DNA of 64,000 nucleotides, taken from Nocardia takedensis NBRC 100417 (GTDB taxonomy: Bacteria; Actinomycetota; Actinomycetes; Mycobacteriales; Mycobacteriaceae). Position 1 is the first letter of the stretch, and every line of letters begins with the position of its first letter. A model generated the notes under the pieces. The model searched no databases, was not told the origin of the DNA, and saw only the letters and a list, made by a program, of their open reading frames with translations. A program made the translations under genes and the position numbers. Shown one piece after another: positions 41,879 through 49,640 of the stretch. The DNA is taken from assembly GCF_000308695.1 (NCBI RefSeq), contig NZ_BAGG01000035.1:1-64000 (forward strand), written 5' to 3'.

Positions 41879-42394
41879 TCACGAGAATCCCTGCACCTCC
41901 AGGTACCAGATAGTTTGGTCGCCGCCGATGCCTTTGGATACGGCCGACTTCGGACTCACGGTCGAGTCCGGTGTGGCGTAGGTCAGCCGCTCGACGATCG
42001 GGCCCCGTTGCCTGTCGTCATAGGCAAGGACGACTTTTCCATCGTGCACGAATACCTGCGTTGTAGATTCGGAGTGGGTATGCAGCCCGGTCCACACTGC
42101 TCCGTTCGTTCCCAGGGTTCGATTGAGTTTGTCGCTGGTATTGGGGGAGCTGAAGCTGTACATGCGATCCCACGGACCGATTTGAGCACCGGATGATGCG
42201 ACGAGATCGCCGAGCCGGGCGGTTCGCCTTTCGTTCAGAAGTTGAGCGAAAGCCGCCGTCAACGCGGGGTTCCCGTCCTGAACGGTGATTTGTTCACCGT
42301 CCGATGCGGAACCACACCCGGCGACCGAGGTGAAGGCTACGCTCGCTACGGAGACCAGCAGCAGGGCTCTCATTCGTTTGCGGGTACGCACCAC
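41879..42394 (-). CDS. Predicted lipoprotein, possible immunity partner
   Basis: A 171-residue protein with a lipoprotein signal peptide: basic start, hydrophobic stretch and a lipobox VAGC at about residues 24-27. The mature part includes LNERRTARLGDL and TRQ-poor beta strands but no known domain. GTG 42394 follows AGGAG at good spacing. It is 37 bp downstream of the DUF6973 toxin-like gene in the same direction and so is probably co-expressed. A surface-exposed lipoprotein behind a secreted toxin would suit an immunity or resistance role, but there is no sequence proof. Regional GC is lower than in neighbouring chromosome. Confidence 0.72.
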   Translation of the reverse strand: MVRTRKRMRALLLVSVASVAFTSVAGCGSASDGEQITVQDGNPALTAAFAQLLNERRTARLGDLVASSGAQIGPWDRMYSFSSPNTSDKLNRTLGTNGAVWTGLHTHSESTTQVFVHDGKVVLAYDDRQRGPIVERLTYATPDSTVSPKSAVSKGIGGDQTIWYLEVQGFS

Positions 42395-42431
42395 ACTCCT
42401 AGGAGGTTTCGACGCACGTCGGCCCAGGTGG

Positions 42432-43643
42432 TCATTTGGGAGACGGCTTGTTGTCCGGAATCAGGGACCCTGGCAGTGATTGCTGCTGATCGATCAACGC
42501 GGTCGGCGGTTCGTACCCGAGAGTGGTTCCCTTCGGCCGGGCGAGGTTGCCGTTCTGATCGATCACGACCCCATCACCGGCGTTCCATGCTTCGATGATC
42601 TTGTTCTGCAATCCAGCCGAACCGAGTCCTGGATTCTCAGTGGCAATTCTTCGGCCGAGTTCGTTGTTGTACAGGTCCATGGCTTCGCGACTCATTCGGT
42701 TGTCTTCTCGGCCCTCATGCTTGGATGTGTATTCCTCGGTCCACTCCGCGCCGAACTCCTCGGTCAGCATGGCATTCCAGTATGCGTGCCGGAAAGCGTC
42801 GGCGTGGTTGTCCTGGAAATTTCCGTCGTACTGGTTCTCCACCTTCCTGTCCGGAAACAGGCGCTCCGCGGTGTCGCTGGCGTCCTCGCTGATTTGATAG
42901 AACTTGTACTGGTCCATGAGGCTTAAATTGTTCAACATCTCCGCCTCGCTGACAGTCACATCCTTCTGTGCGATGTCCGAGCCGGGATTGAACCGGTTTA
43001 CCCATTTGACAAAATCTTCACTGGGCCATTTTGTCATTTTCTGCTGATCAGGGTTGACTTGGTACGTGTAGAGAATCATCTCGAGGTCTGCGCCGAGTGG
43101 AATGGGAACGTCGGAGAAAACCTTGATAATGGCTTCACCGGCGGAACTCGCAGCATCGCCCGCCTCCCTCAGCGACTTTTTGATCGCGTCTTCGTGCTGA
43201 CGCTGCCCCTGGTCGAGGGCAGCCTTCGCCACCTCGAGCGACTTACCCTTCTCCGCGGCCAGCCACGAGACAACATCGTTGGAATAGCTGACTGCCCCGT
43301 CGTCGGCGACGGTGTATCGCTCATCCTCGGCAGCCTTGATAGCGTTCACAGCTGATGACTTCGCGAAACCAAGGATCTGGACGATCTGGGCGACGGCTGG
43401 CTGAGCATTGTCGAAGGCCGTTACCACCTTGGACAGCGAGGTCTTGGCTTCCTCGCCCTTGACGCGCATGGCATCCCCGGCCCCGCCACGCCAAAATCCA
43501 GGAGAGTCGGCGAGCTGCTGATTGATGGCGCTGTATTCGGTCGTAACCGCCTCCGCGCCGCGGGCCCACTCGTTACCCTGCTCGGTCAGCGAATCGAAGT
43601 TCCACTGACGGATCTCCGACTTCGTCGGAGGTAGCGAACTCAT
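42432..43643 (-). CDS. WXG-like protein with C-terminal DUF6973 (putative type VII toxin)
   Basis: A 403-residue protein. The N-terminal 150 residues are helical, with a WXG100/EspA-like layout (SPGFWRGGAGDAM at about 47-59). The C-terminus (about 277-345) carries the DUF6973 block: DNHADAFRHAYWNAMLTEEF, then KHEG, MDLYNNELGRR. This Asp/His-rich domain is found at the end of many secreted polymorphic-type proteins and is thought to be an effector. It overlaps the EspC-like gene by ATGA. The arrangement EspC-like, then toxin, then lipoprotein looks like a type VII secretion effector cassette. The enzymatic activity of DUF6973 is not known to me. Confidence 0.82.
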   Translation of the reverse strand: MSSLPPTKSEIRQWNFDSLTEQGNEWARGAEAVTTEYSAINQQLADSPGFWRGGAGDAMRVKGEEAKTSLSKVVTAFDNAQPAVAQIVQILGFAKSSAVNAIKAAEDERYTVADDGAVSYSNDVVSWLAAEKGKSLEVAKAALDQGQRQHEDAIKKSLREAGDAASSAGEAIIKVFSDVPIPLGADLEMILYTYQVNPDQQKMTKWPSEDFVKWVNRFNPGSDIAQKDVTVSEAEMLNNLSLMDQYKFYQISEDASDTAERLFPDRKVENQYDGNFQDNHADAFRHAYWNAMLTEEFGAEWTEEYTSKHEGREDNRMSREAMDLYNNELGRRIATENPGLGSAGLQNKIIEAWNAGDGVVIDQNGNLARPKGTTLGYEPPTALIDQQQSLPGSLIPDNKPSPK

Positions 43644-43963
43644 CGAGGCCCATCCAGCGGGCCGGCCTCGGCCAACTCGCCCTGTGACTTCGATTGCGCC
43701 GCCTGTTGTGCGTTGTAAGCTGCGATGCTCGCGGTCGCGGCGTCGTTGATCTCTCTGAGCTGCACGGCAACTCCTCGTACGCTGAGCCTTGCCCGAACAC
43801 CGGCCCTCATGAAGGCAGCCCCCAGGCCCGACCCCGGCAACGCGGGCTCGATCGCAGCGATGAAGCCCTCGGTCGGCAAGGCGTTGAGGACCCCCTGGGA
43901 GCCGTCGAACGCTCCGATCATTCCTTCGAGTGCGGCTTGCTCTACGTATAGGTCGTCGGCCAT
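43640..43963 (-). CDS. EspC/WXG100-like type VII secretion partner
   Basis: A 107-residue helical protein resembling the EspC/DUF2580 family that is secreted with or chaperones ESX substrates. The N-terminus YVEQAALEGMIGAF and central ALPGSGLGAAFMRAG hairpin-like turn, then a second helix, fit a helix-turn-helix partner. It lacks a strict WXG. The downstream toxin gene overlaps at ATGA. Together they likely form a heterodimeric substrate for an ESX system located elsewhere. The start at ATG 43963 is clear, and the gene is divergent from the YbaB-like gene across 68 bp. Confidence 0.78.
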   Translation of the reverse strand: MADDLYVEQAALEGMIGAFDGSQGVLNALPTEGFIAAIEPALPGSGLGAAFMRAGVRARLSVRGVAVQLREINDAATASIAAYNAQQAAQSKSQGELAEAGPLDGPR

Positions 43964-44031
43964 CGCGATCCTCTCCCCATCGGCGATTTCGCTACGCTAA
44001 CACGACCATCCGACGACATCGGGAGTGTGCC

Positions 44032-44466
44032 GTGCCGCCATATCCGAGCAACAGTGATACAGACCCGATCACCGATCGGATGAACGCCGTGCGTCGTGCG
44101 CTGCTCACGGACCGATTCACCGAGTCACGATACGGCGTGGCAGTCGATGTCCGGGCGGATGGAACGCTCGAAGCGGTTCGCATCGATGAGAGCGTCACGC
44201 CCTACGGGGTCGAACTCGGCAAGCTCATCACCACTCTCGCGCACGATGCCCTGGACAAGGCCCGTAGTAACGTGCGTGAACGCCTCGACGAACTGACGGC
44301 GGACCCACGCATAGCCGCAGCGGTCGAGTCGATCGAAATCGCTTCCGAACAGCCCGCACCGAATCCGGTGAGGATGACTGCGCGGCAGCATGTTCCAGAA
44401 GATGAGCTCAGCGAGGACGAGCTCATAGAACTCAACGAACGCCGCAACCAGGGGTGGTTTCGCTGA
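44032..44466 (+). CDS. YbaB/EbfC-family DNA-binding-like protein
   Basis: A 144-residue protein of the YbaB/EbfC family, small nucleoid-associated dimers. The central VAVDVRADGTLEAVRIDE and long helix TTLAHDALDKARSNVRERLDEL match the fold. GTG 44032 is preferred over an upstream ATG at 43930 because GGGAG (44021-44025) precedes it and the extension would read through the divergent promoter. In mycolata such proteins are often encoded next to EspC/WXG-type genes, as here, so a regulatory or accessory role in that cassette is possible. Confidence 0.8.
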   Translation: MPPYPSNSDTDPITDRMNAVRRALLTDRFTESRYGVAVDVRADGTLEAVRIDESVTPYGVELGKLITTLAHDALDKARSNVRERLDELTADPRIAAAVESIEIASEQPAPNPVRMTARQHVPEDELSEDELIELNERRNQGWFR

Positions 44467-45245
44467 GCGCGGCCGATCACCGACACCGGCGACCGGCTAC
44501 ACCGGACGCCGATGCGCCGCTATTTGTCTCGCTCGTCGACCGCCACCAAGTACCGGCGGACCAACTCGGCCAGCTCATGGTCCAGTGAACCGTCACGGGT
44601 TGGGGGCCGCTGTGGCTGTGCGGGGACGGTCCGCCCCTGTTGCTCTTGCACGGCTATCCGCAGAGCCATCTGGCCTGCGTTGCCCCGGTCGCAATGCTTC
44701 CTTCGACAGGTACACCGCGAGGGCCGAGGCGAGGGTCGGGGCGATGAAGTACCAGGCGATGGCAACGGGGTTGCCGGAGGAGTAGAGGTTCCCCCAGTCG
44801 GGCGTGTCGCCCGGCGCTGCGAACTCGATGTCGATGGTTTCGGTGTTCCTGCCCCAGTGATTCCGCCGGGGCCATCGCGCCGTTCGTGATCGAAGTGGTT
44901 CCGGATCAGAACAACGGTCCGGGCCGAGCCTTCGGCGGGGTCGGACCTTTACGGTCCGGGCCGCCTATTCTTCGAGCGCCTGACCCAGCGGTATGGACGC
45001 GTGTAGCCGGCCGGTCAGGCAGCCGAGATGGGTGTACAACTGCTGACGCGAAGTCGATGCCGGCATGAGGGCAATGAGCACGCGCAGGTTCACGTCGCCG
45101 AGTGCAATGTGCTGACCAGACGTAGACGTGAGTTCCGTTCTCGGCATCGAAGACTCGCTCCGCGTTGCTGATCTCCTCGTCCGAGCCGACGCGCGATCGC
45201 CCTATGCGTAGATATCGGTGGATTCGCGGTCCGCCCATTTCTTGG
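44467..45245. other. Degenerate region with gene fragments
   Basis: About 780 bp without an intact gene. On the + strand at 44622-44676 a frame reads GDGPPLLLLHGYPQSHL, the oxyanion-hole region of an alpha/beta hydrolase, and then breaks. On the - strand at about 44680-44830 a frame reads SGNPVAIAWYFIAPTLASAL, a membrane-helix remnant. A short leftward frame 44965-45147 (60 aa, MPRTELTSTS to LGQALEE) could be a small gene but resembles nothing known. The region looks like decayed genes from more than one source. Confidence 0.5.
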
Positions 45246-45458
45246 TTATCGGGTTTGCACCCGGCCGAATTCGGGCCGCGGTAGTGATTCGGCGGCGAAC
45301 AGGTGTAGGTCGACCTGGGTCATCAGTTCGTCGATGTCGACGCCGTCGGGGGCGATCAGTCGGTTGTCGGCCCAGTACGCGGCCAGTTGCTCGCTCAGGG
45401 TCTGTACGGACAAGTAGGTGTCCTGGTAGGGCTTCTCGGCGGGCGTTGCGTTTTCCAT
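45246..45458 (-). CDS. Small hypothetical protein (70 aa)
   Basis: A 70-residue protein starting at ATG 45458 (MENATPAEKPYQ), with a helical middle (LSEQLAAYWADNRL) and acidic stretch DGVDIDELMTQVD. No family recognised. The larger in-frame extension upstream to 45596 looks non-coding. The reading frame is well formed but short, so confidence is moderate. Neighbours are decayed fragments on one side and the YnfA gene on the other. Confidence 0.5.
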   Translation of the reverse strand: MENATPAEKPYQDTYLSVQTLSEQLAAYWADNRLIAPDGVDIDELMTQVDLHLFAAESLPRPEFGRVQTR

Positions 45459-45677
45459 GCCGACATGGTGCACAAGGGCACCGACAAGATAGGTCGGAAA
45501 CGTTGTGACGGCCGACTTCCCGGCCGGGTGATGAGCGCGGCCTGTGCGGCGACGGTAGGGGAGAGTCTGTTCCGTTCGTGCCCACGAATGAGGCAAGCAC
45601 CACTACGGGGGTTGCGTCGCATGTTGCTGTGGGATGTCGAGGGGGCGCGGTCCGAGCGCGGATGCCCCGAGGTCGAG

Positions 45678-46010
45678 TCAGGGGCGGGGCGCGTACATGA
45701 TGACCGCGACGCCCGCCAGGCACAGCAGCGCGCCGGTGACGTCGTAACGGTCGGGGCGGAAGCCGTCCAGGGCCATACCCCACAGCAGGGATCCGGCGAC
45801 GAACACTCCGCCGTAGGCTGCCAGGATGCGACCGAAGTGCGCGTCGGGTTGCAGGGTGGCGACGAACCCGTACAGGCCGAGTGCGATCACGCCCGCGCCG
45901 ATCCACGCCCATCCCCGATGTTCGCGGACGCCTTGCCAGACCAGCCACGCGCCGCCGATCTCGGCGACCGCGGCCAGCACGAACAACAGGACGGAACGGA
46001 CGACGGTCAT
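45678..46010 (-). CDS. YnfA/UPF0060-family membrane protein
   Basis: A 110-residue four-helix membrane protein of the YnfA family. [32 protein letters not shown] and [17 protein letters not shown] match the conserved helices. YnfA proteins are distantly related to small multidrug resistance transporters, and some have been linked to efflux. It follows, in the same direction, the MerR/CC-protein heavy-metal unit, separated by the repeat region, so a metal- or toxicant-efflux role is plausible but untested. Confidence 0.9.
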   Translation of the reverse strand: MTVVRSVLLFVLAAVAEIGGAWLVWQGVREHRGWAWIGAGVIALGLYGFVATLQPDAHFGRILAAYGGVFVAGSLLWGMALDGFRPDRYDVTGALLCLAGVAVIMYAPRP

Positions 46011-46089
46011 GGTCGGCAGCCTACGGTGTGGTATGCGGCGAGACCGTGGTGGTGCTCGCGCGGTCGCATCGCACACCCGCGCGACCGAT

Positions 46090-46340
46090 AGCCGCGGCTG
46101 GGCGGCAGGTGCCTGGCGTTCCGGGCCGTGGTCGCGCCTTGTACCACGTCCGGGCCGTCGGCACTCGGCGTGCCGGGCTGCCGCTGCGACTATCGCTGTG
46201 ACCGGTTGCCGAGTCCGGGCGGTAGGTATCTGGTGTGTCGGGCCGCCGCGGTGTCCGGTTACCGCGTCCGGGTGGCCGGTACCTGGCGTGCCGGGCCGCC
46301 GCGATCGCTTGAGCAACCGGTTACCGCGTCCGTGCGGGTT
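46090..46340. repeat. Degenerate direct repeats, unit about 54-62 bp
   Basis: Four to five imperfect copies follow the pattern CCGGTTACCGCGTCCGGG, GGTACCTGGCG, TGCCGGGCCGCCGCG. Clear copies start near 46140, 46202, 46256 and 46317. The last ones overlap the 3' end of the CC-membrane-protein gene. There are no unique spacers, so it is not a CRISPR array. Confidence 0.6.
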
Positions 46341-46525
46341 CCAAAAGCAGAATGGCCGCGCGACCGTTTCAGCCCCGCCACCCCGCCCCCGACCAGGACG
46401 AACCCGAGCGGCTCCAGCCACCCCGTTCCGGTCGGGACCGCGCCGCCGCCCAGCATTCCGGCGGCGGTCAGGATCGGAGCGGAGCAGCACACTGCGCACA
46501 GCGCTGCCCCGAGCCCGATCGGCAT
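46259..46525 (-). CDS. Small Cys-Cys membrane protein of the heavy-metal unit
   Basis: An 88-residue protein with two membrane helices. [12 protein letters not shown] in the first helix resembles the paired-cysteine helix of MerT/MerF-like mercury transporters and of short actinobacterial proteins found in metal-resistance operons. ATG 46525 is taken as the start; the gene overlaps the MerR 3' end by 58 bp. Its last 30 residues are encoded by the degenerate repeat region and may be a run-on, so the C-terminus could be altered. A role in moving a soft metal ion across the membrane is inferred. Confidence 0.6.
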   Translation of the reverse strand: MPIGLGAALCAVCCSAPILTAAGMLGGGAVPTGTGWLEPLGFVLVGGGVAGLKRSRGHSAFGTRTDAVTGCSSDRGGPARQVPATRTR

Positions 46526-46968
46526 CCACCAGCGAGGGGCAGTGTGCGGGCAAGCTGCCCACCGCTGGAATCGAAAGGAACCGGACAGCAAGGGCTTTCG
46601 CTGCACGTGACCAGGTCGTCGCAACCGGCCGCCAATGCCGCGCGCAGGGTGTCGCGGACCGCGGTGAGTTCGGCCAGTCTGCTGTCGATCTCGGCGAGTT
46701 TCGCGGCGGCGCGGGCCTGCAATCCGGTCTCGGCGCGCCGGTGTCTCGTAGCGTTCACCAACTCGGCGACCTCGTCGAGGGTGAATCCGAGTCGCTGGGC
46801 GGCCTTGATCACGCGCAGCACCGTCACCGCCTGCTCCGGATACAGCCGGTGTCCGCCCAGGGAACGGTCCGGTTCGGCCAGCAGGCCGCGGCGTTCGTAG
46901 TAGCGCAGGGTCTGCGCGTTCACTCCCGCCGCGGCCGCCAATTCGCCGCTGCGCAATCCGGCGCTCAT
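46468..46968 (-). CDS. MerR-family metal-responsive regulator
   Basis: A 166-residue MerR-family activator: N-terminal winged HTH ([20 protein letters not shown], then ERRGLL), a dimerisation helix and a Cys-rich C-terminus with C116, C122, C127 and C128 ([14 protein letters not shown]). These positions suit binding of a thiophilic metal such as Hg(II) or Cd(II). Extra cysteines at 149, 157 and 160 come from a C-terminal extension. It overlaps the upstream 112-residue protein gene by ATGA and shares its promoter at 47311-47341, which has the 19-bp spacer that MerR proteins untwist. Thus it probably controls its own operon. Confidence 0.88.
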   Translation of the reverse strand: MSAGLRSGELAAAAGVNAQTLRYYERRGLLAEPDRSLGGHRLYPEQAVTVLRVIKAAQRLGFTLDEVAELVNATRHRRAETGLQARAAAKLAEIDSRLAELTAVRDTLRAALAAGCDDLVTCSESPCCPVPFDSSGGQLARTLPLAGGCRSGSGQRCAQCAAPLRS

Positions 46969-47303
46969 CGTCGGACCTCGGCGCGGGCGGCGAGGGTGTC
47001 GAGCACGTCGACGTGCTGGGAGGGCACCTCGATGCGCAGCATCGTCCCCTTGGGATCGGTGACGAAGGTGAAGGTGAAGAACGAGCAGCAGGCCGATTCG
47101 CGTGCGGTCAGGTCCCGTCCGATCGACTCGGCGTCTCCGTCGCGGGTGAGCCGCAGTTCGAGGCGCGTCGGGGTCGGTCGGGCGGTCGCGGTCACCGAGT
47201 GGGTGAAGAACTGGTCGAATTCGGCGAGGCGGGTCGGGCGTTCGGCGGTGGGCAGGGTGCACGCGGACAGGTTCGTCATCTGTTCGTGCAGGTCATCGGT
47301 CAT
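46965..47303 (-). CDS. Hypothetical protein with CCSFF motif, metal-resistance-linked
   Basis: A 112-residue protein with the string ARESACCSFFTFTF in its middle and a well-formed C-terminal strand VEVPSQHVDVLD. Proteins of this type are commonly found beside MerR regulators in actinobacterial heavy-metal operons and their biochemical function is not established. The two adjacent cysteines suggest metal or thiol chemistry. ATG 47303 lies 8 bp from the predicted -10 hexamer, so the transcript is leaderless or nearly so. The MerR gene follows with a 4-bp overlap. Confidence 0.72.
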   Translation of the reverse strand: MTDDLHEQMTNLSACTLPTAERPTRLAEFDQFFTHSVTATARPTPTRLELRLTRDGDAESIGRDLTARESACCSFFTFTFVTDPKGTMLRIEVPSQHVDVLDTLAARAEVRR

Positions 47304-47310
47304 GTCTTCA

Positions 47311-47341
47311 CGGTAAGCCGGTACCCCGGTACCGGATGCAA
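47311..47341 (-). promoter_or_regulatory. MerR-type promoter with long spacer and dyad
   Basis: Read on the minus strand: -35 TTGCAT (47341-47336), a 19-bp spacer, -10 TTACCG (47316-47311). The spacer contains the dyad CCGGTACC-N2-GGTACCGG (47318-47335). A 19-bp spacer with a central inverted repeat is the hallmark of MerR-activated promoters. Confidence 0.8.
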
Positions 47342-47373
47342 CACCGAAATCCTCCCGCGAGACGGCCATGCCG

Positions 47374-47784
47374 TCAGGCGCGGGAGGGCAAAAGTTCGGC
47401 GATCAGCGCCTCGACCCGCGCGCGGATCTCGTCGCGGATCGGGCGCACCGCGTCCACGCCCTTGCCCGCCGGGTCTTCGAGTTGCCAGTCGCGGTAGCTC
47501 ACGCCCGGCAGGACGGGGCAGGTGTCTCCGCACCCCATCGTGATCACCACGTCGGAGGTCTCCACCGCGTCGTAGGTGAGGATCTTCGGGGACTGGGCGG
47601 TGATATCGATCCCGACCTCGGCCATCGCGGCGACGGCGGCCGGGTTCAACGATTCGGCCGGGGCGCTGCCCGCCGACCGGACCTCGATCTCGCCCCCGCC
47701 CAGATGATCGAGGAAACCGGCGGCCATCTGCGAGCGGCCCGCGTTGTGGACGCAGACGAACAGCACACTGGGCTTGGATGTCAT
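47374..47784 (-). CDS. arsC: Arsenate reductase, LMW-PTP type
   Basis: A 136-residue arsenate reductase of the low-molecular-weight tyrosine phosphatase family, which reduces As(V) to As(III). The CX5R catalytic loop is C11-VHNAG-R17, followed by S18; further redox cysteines C85 and C89 lie in GCGDTC. The conserved aspartate is in LEDPAGK. This cysteine set fits a thioredoxin-, mycothiol- or mycoredoxin-coupled enzyme. It overlaps the aquaglyceroporin gene by ATGA and is the third gene of an arsR-led operon. No arsB or acr3 is seen in the window. Confidence 0.96.
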   Translation of the reverse strand: MTSKPSVLFVCVHNAGRSQMAAGFLDHLGGGEIEVRSAGSAPAESLNPAAVAAMAEVGIDITAQSPKILTYDAVETSDVVITMGCGDTCPVLPGVSYRDWQLEDPAGKGVDAVRPIRDEIRARVEALIAELLPSRA

Positions 47785-48530
47785 GGGGCAGTGCTCCTTT
47801 CAACGGTGCGTGGCGGATTCTCGTGCGGGACGACGACGTTGTCCGCCGACTCGCCGGTTCCGGGGTAGAGCCACATGATCAACCCCGCTCCCAGCACCGC
47901 GCCCAGGAGCTGTGCGCCGATGAACGCGGGCACCGAGCCGGGGGCGATTCCGGCGAAGGTGTCGGAGAACATTCGCCCCACGGTGACCGCCGGGTTGGCG
48001 AACGAGGTCGAGCTGGTGAACCAGTACGCCGCACCGATATACGCGCCGACCGCGCCCGCGGAGAGCCCCGCGCGTCCGGTGCGGGCGAGGGCGAGGATCA
48101 CCGCCAGCAACCCGGCCGTGGCGACGACTTCGCCGACGAGATGGCCGTCGCTGACCCGGTCGTGGGTCGAGACCTGGAACGCGCCCACCTCGAACATCAC
48201 ATTCGCCAGTACCGCTCCCGTCGAGCATCCCGCGACCTGCGCGGCGATGTAGGCCATCAGCTCGCCACCTTGCAGGCCGGTGCCGGTCCTGCGGCCGAGC
48301 CACCAATCCGCGAGTGAGACAACAGGGTTGAAGTGCGCCCCCGACACCGGGCCGAACATCAGGATCAACACCGCCAGCCCGAACACGGTCGCGGTCGAGT
48401 TCTGCAACAACTGCAATCCGGTGTCACCGGGGGAGAGCTGTTGGGCGGCGATCCCGGAACCGACCACCACCGCGACCAGCAGCGCGCTGCCCACGAACTC
48501 CGCGACCACCCGCCGCGCCGATCCGCTCAC
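47781..48530 (-). CDS. MIP-family aquaglyceroporin (AqpS-like)
   Basis: A 249-residue major intrinsic protein with six membrane helices and the two half-helix motifs: HFNPVVSL (NPV in place of NPA) and FANPAVTVGR. In the Sinorhizobium-type ars operon an AqpS channel replaces the arsenite pump, letting As(III) made by ArsC leave the cell down its gradient. The same order, arsR, aqp, arsC, is seen here. GTG 48530 overlaps the ArsR stop by 4 bp. Because it replaces the efflux pump, the operon gives protection mainly against arsenate. Confidence 0.94.
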   Translation of the reverse strand: MSGSARRVVAEFVGSALLVAVVVGSGIAAQQLSPGDTGLQLLQNSTATVFGLAVLILMFGPVSGAHFNPVVSLADWWLGRRTGTGLQGGELMAYIAAQVAGCSTGAVLANVMFEVGAFQVSTHDRVSDGHLVGEVVATAGLLAVILALARTGRAGLSAGAVGAYIGAAYWFTSSTSFANPAVTVGRMFSDTFAGIAPGSVPAFIGAQLLGAVLGAGLIMWLYPGTGESADNVVVPHENPPRTVERSTAP

Positions 48531-48895
48531 CGTGCGTCCTCGGGGGTCGCCGAGGCGAGGAACGCCGAAACCTGCCGCAGCACCGCGGGCTCGACCCGGT
48601 AGTACACCCAGGACGCCCGCCGTTCGCTGCTGAGCAACCCGGCCTCGCGCAGCACTTTCAGATGGTGCGAGATCGTCGGCTGCGTCACGTCGATCCCCTC
48701 GGACAGATCGCACACGCACGCTTCGTGACCCGCCCGCGCCGCGACCGAGCTGAACACGCGCAGCCGCACCGGATCGGCCAGCGCCTTGAACACCCCGGCC
48801 AACGGCGCGGCCTCCTCGGCCGACAGCGCCGCACCGACCAGCGGCGTTGGCACGCATTCCTGGACCGGTGTGATCACCAGCTCCGACTTAGACAT
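48527..48895 (-). CDS. arsR: ArsR-family arsenic-responsive repressor
   Basis: A 122-residue ArsR/SmtB winged-helix repressor. The DNA-recognition helix reads TQPTISHHLKVLREAG. The As(III) site is CVCDL with C60 and C62, and C14 near the N-terminus may be the third ligand. It releases DNA when arsenite binds. It heads the arsR-aqp-arsC operon, overlapping the channel gene by GTGA. A dyad at 48891-48916 covers its start codon, so it probably represses itself and the transcript is leaderless or has a very short leader. Confidence 0.95.
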   Translation of the reverse strand: MSKSELVITPVQECVPTPLVGAALSAEEAAPLAGVFKALADPVRLRVFSSVAARAGHEACVCDLSEGIDVTQPTISHHLKVLREAGLLSSERRASWVYYRVEPAVLRQVSAFLASATPEDAR

Positions 48896-48916
48896 AGATC
48901 GATATTGATGGATGTC
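48891..48916. promoter_or_regulatory. Probable ArsR operator
   Basis: An imperfect 26-bp dyad: outer arms GACAT and ATGTC are perfect, and 10 of 13 positions match between halves. It includes the ATG of arsR. Position and dyad fit autorepression. Confidence 0.6.
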
Positions 48917-49040
48917 GAAACAGTGCGCAAGTCAGCGCGCGAGATAGTCCACTGTCGGCGGCAGTGAGTCCGGTGCTCTCGGCCGCCCAACGCCGCGCCG
49001 AGCGCGAACTCGGGTCCGCGTCGGCGGTGGCCGATTCCGA

Positions 49041-49193
49041 CAGACCTTGCATCGGATTCTGTTGGCGGGTGCGGACATGGACGAGCTGATCGCGAACGGT
49101 GAGGTGACCGTCGAGGGGGATGCGGGCAAGCTGGGCGAACTCGTCGGCTACCTCGACGCTCCCGACCCGGACTTCGCGATAGTCACGCCGTGA
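49041..49193 (+). pseudogene. C-terminal fragment of an alkyl sulfatase (SCP2-like domain)
   Basis: The last 50 residues of an alkyl/aryl sulfatase C-terminal domain are readable: LAGADMDELIANGEVTVEGD, then LGELVGYLD and a normal stop after FAIVTP. The catalytic metallo-beta-lactamase domain is absent, and no start is available. A truncated, non-functional remnant. Confidence 0.7.
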
Positions 49194-49232
49194 CCGTGCC
49201 GTCGCGTACGAGGTGCGTGGTGGGTTGCCGCC

Positions 49233-49640
49233 TCATTCCGCGTCGAATCGCCATCCGGCCGTGATCGTCGTGAGGTCCAGGATCTCCTGTCGATCCGCGC
49301 TCACGAGGAAACCGGCACCGATCGCCCGGTCCAGTGCCGCGGTGAATTCGGTGAGGTAGTCGGTGCGGCCACCGGGATACCGGCGGGCGAGGTGGGCGGC
49401 GTCGAACAGTTCGCCGGACCCGAACAGTGTCGCCATGCGGTCGCTCTCGGTGTTCAGGCCCGAGGTGACGGCGAGGGGAGTGTCGACCCACGGGGTACGC
49501 ACGCCGCCGCGCGCGATGCCGTCATCATCGGTGACGATGACCGGGGATCGGCCGTCCGACACCGTGATTCGCGCTGTGGAGGGTGCCGGCAGGCCGGTGC
49601 CGACCCAGTCGTGGAGTCGCGCGATCGCAGCGTACGTGGG
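49233..49640 (-). pseudogene. C-terminal fragment of an alpha/beta-hydrolase-domain protein (PF20091-like)
   Basis: From about 49640 leftwards a frame reads AAIARLHDWVGTGLPAPS, then GGVRTPWVDTPLAV, LFGSGELFDAAHLARRYPGG and a normal stop. This corresponds to the last 130 residues of the Abhydrolase_10 family. The catalytic N-terminus is missing. A motif that normally precedes this segment, IPGAAHADNYT, is found at 49650-49682 on the opposite strand, which suggests a local inversion. Translation from GTG/ATG near 49562 could still give a 109-residue product, but it would have no active site. Confidence 0.6.

Noticed and set aside
43930-44031. N-terminal extension of the YbaB-like protein
   Set aside because: It would begin inside the divergent EspC-like gene; the GTG at 44032 has a good GGGAG site and gives the normal family length.
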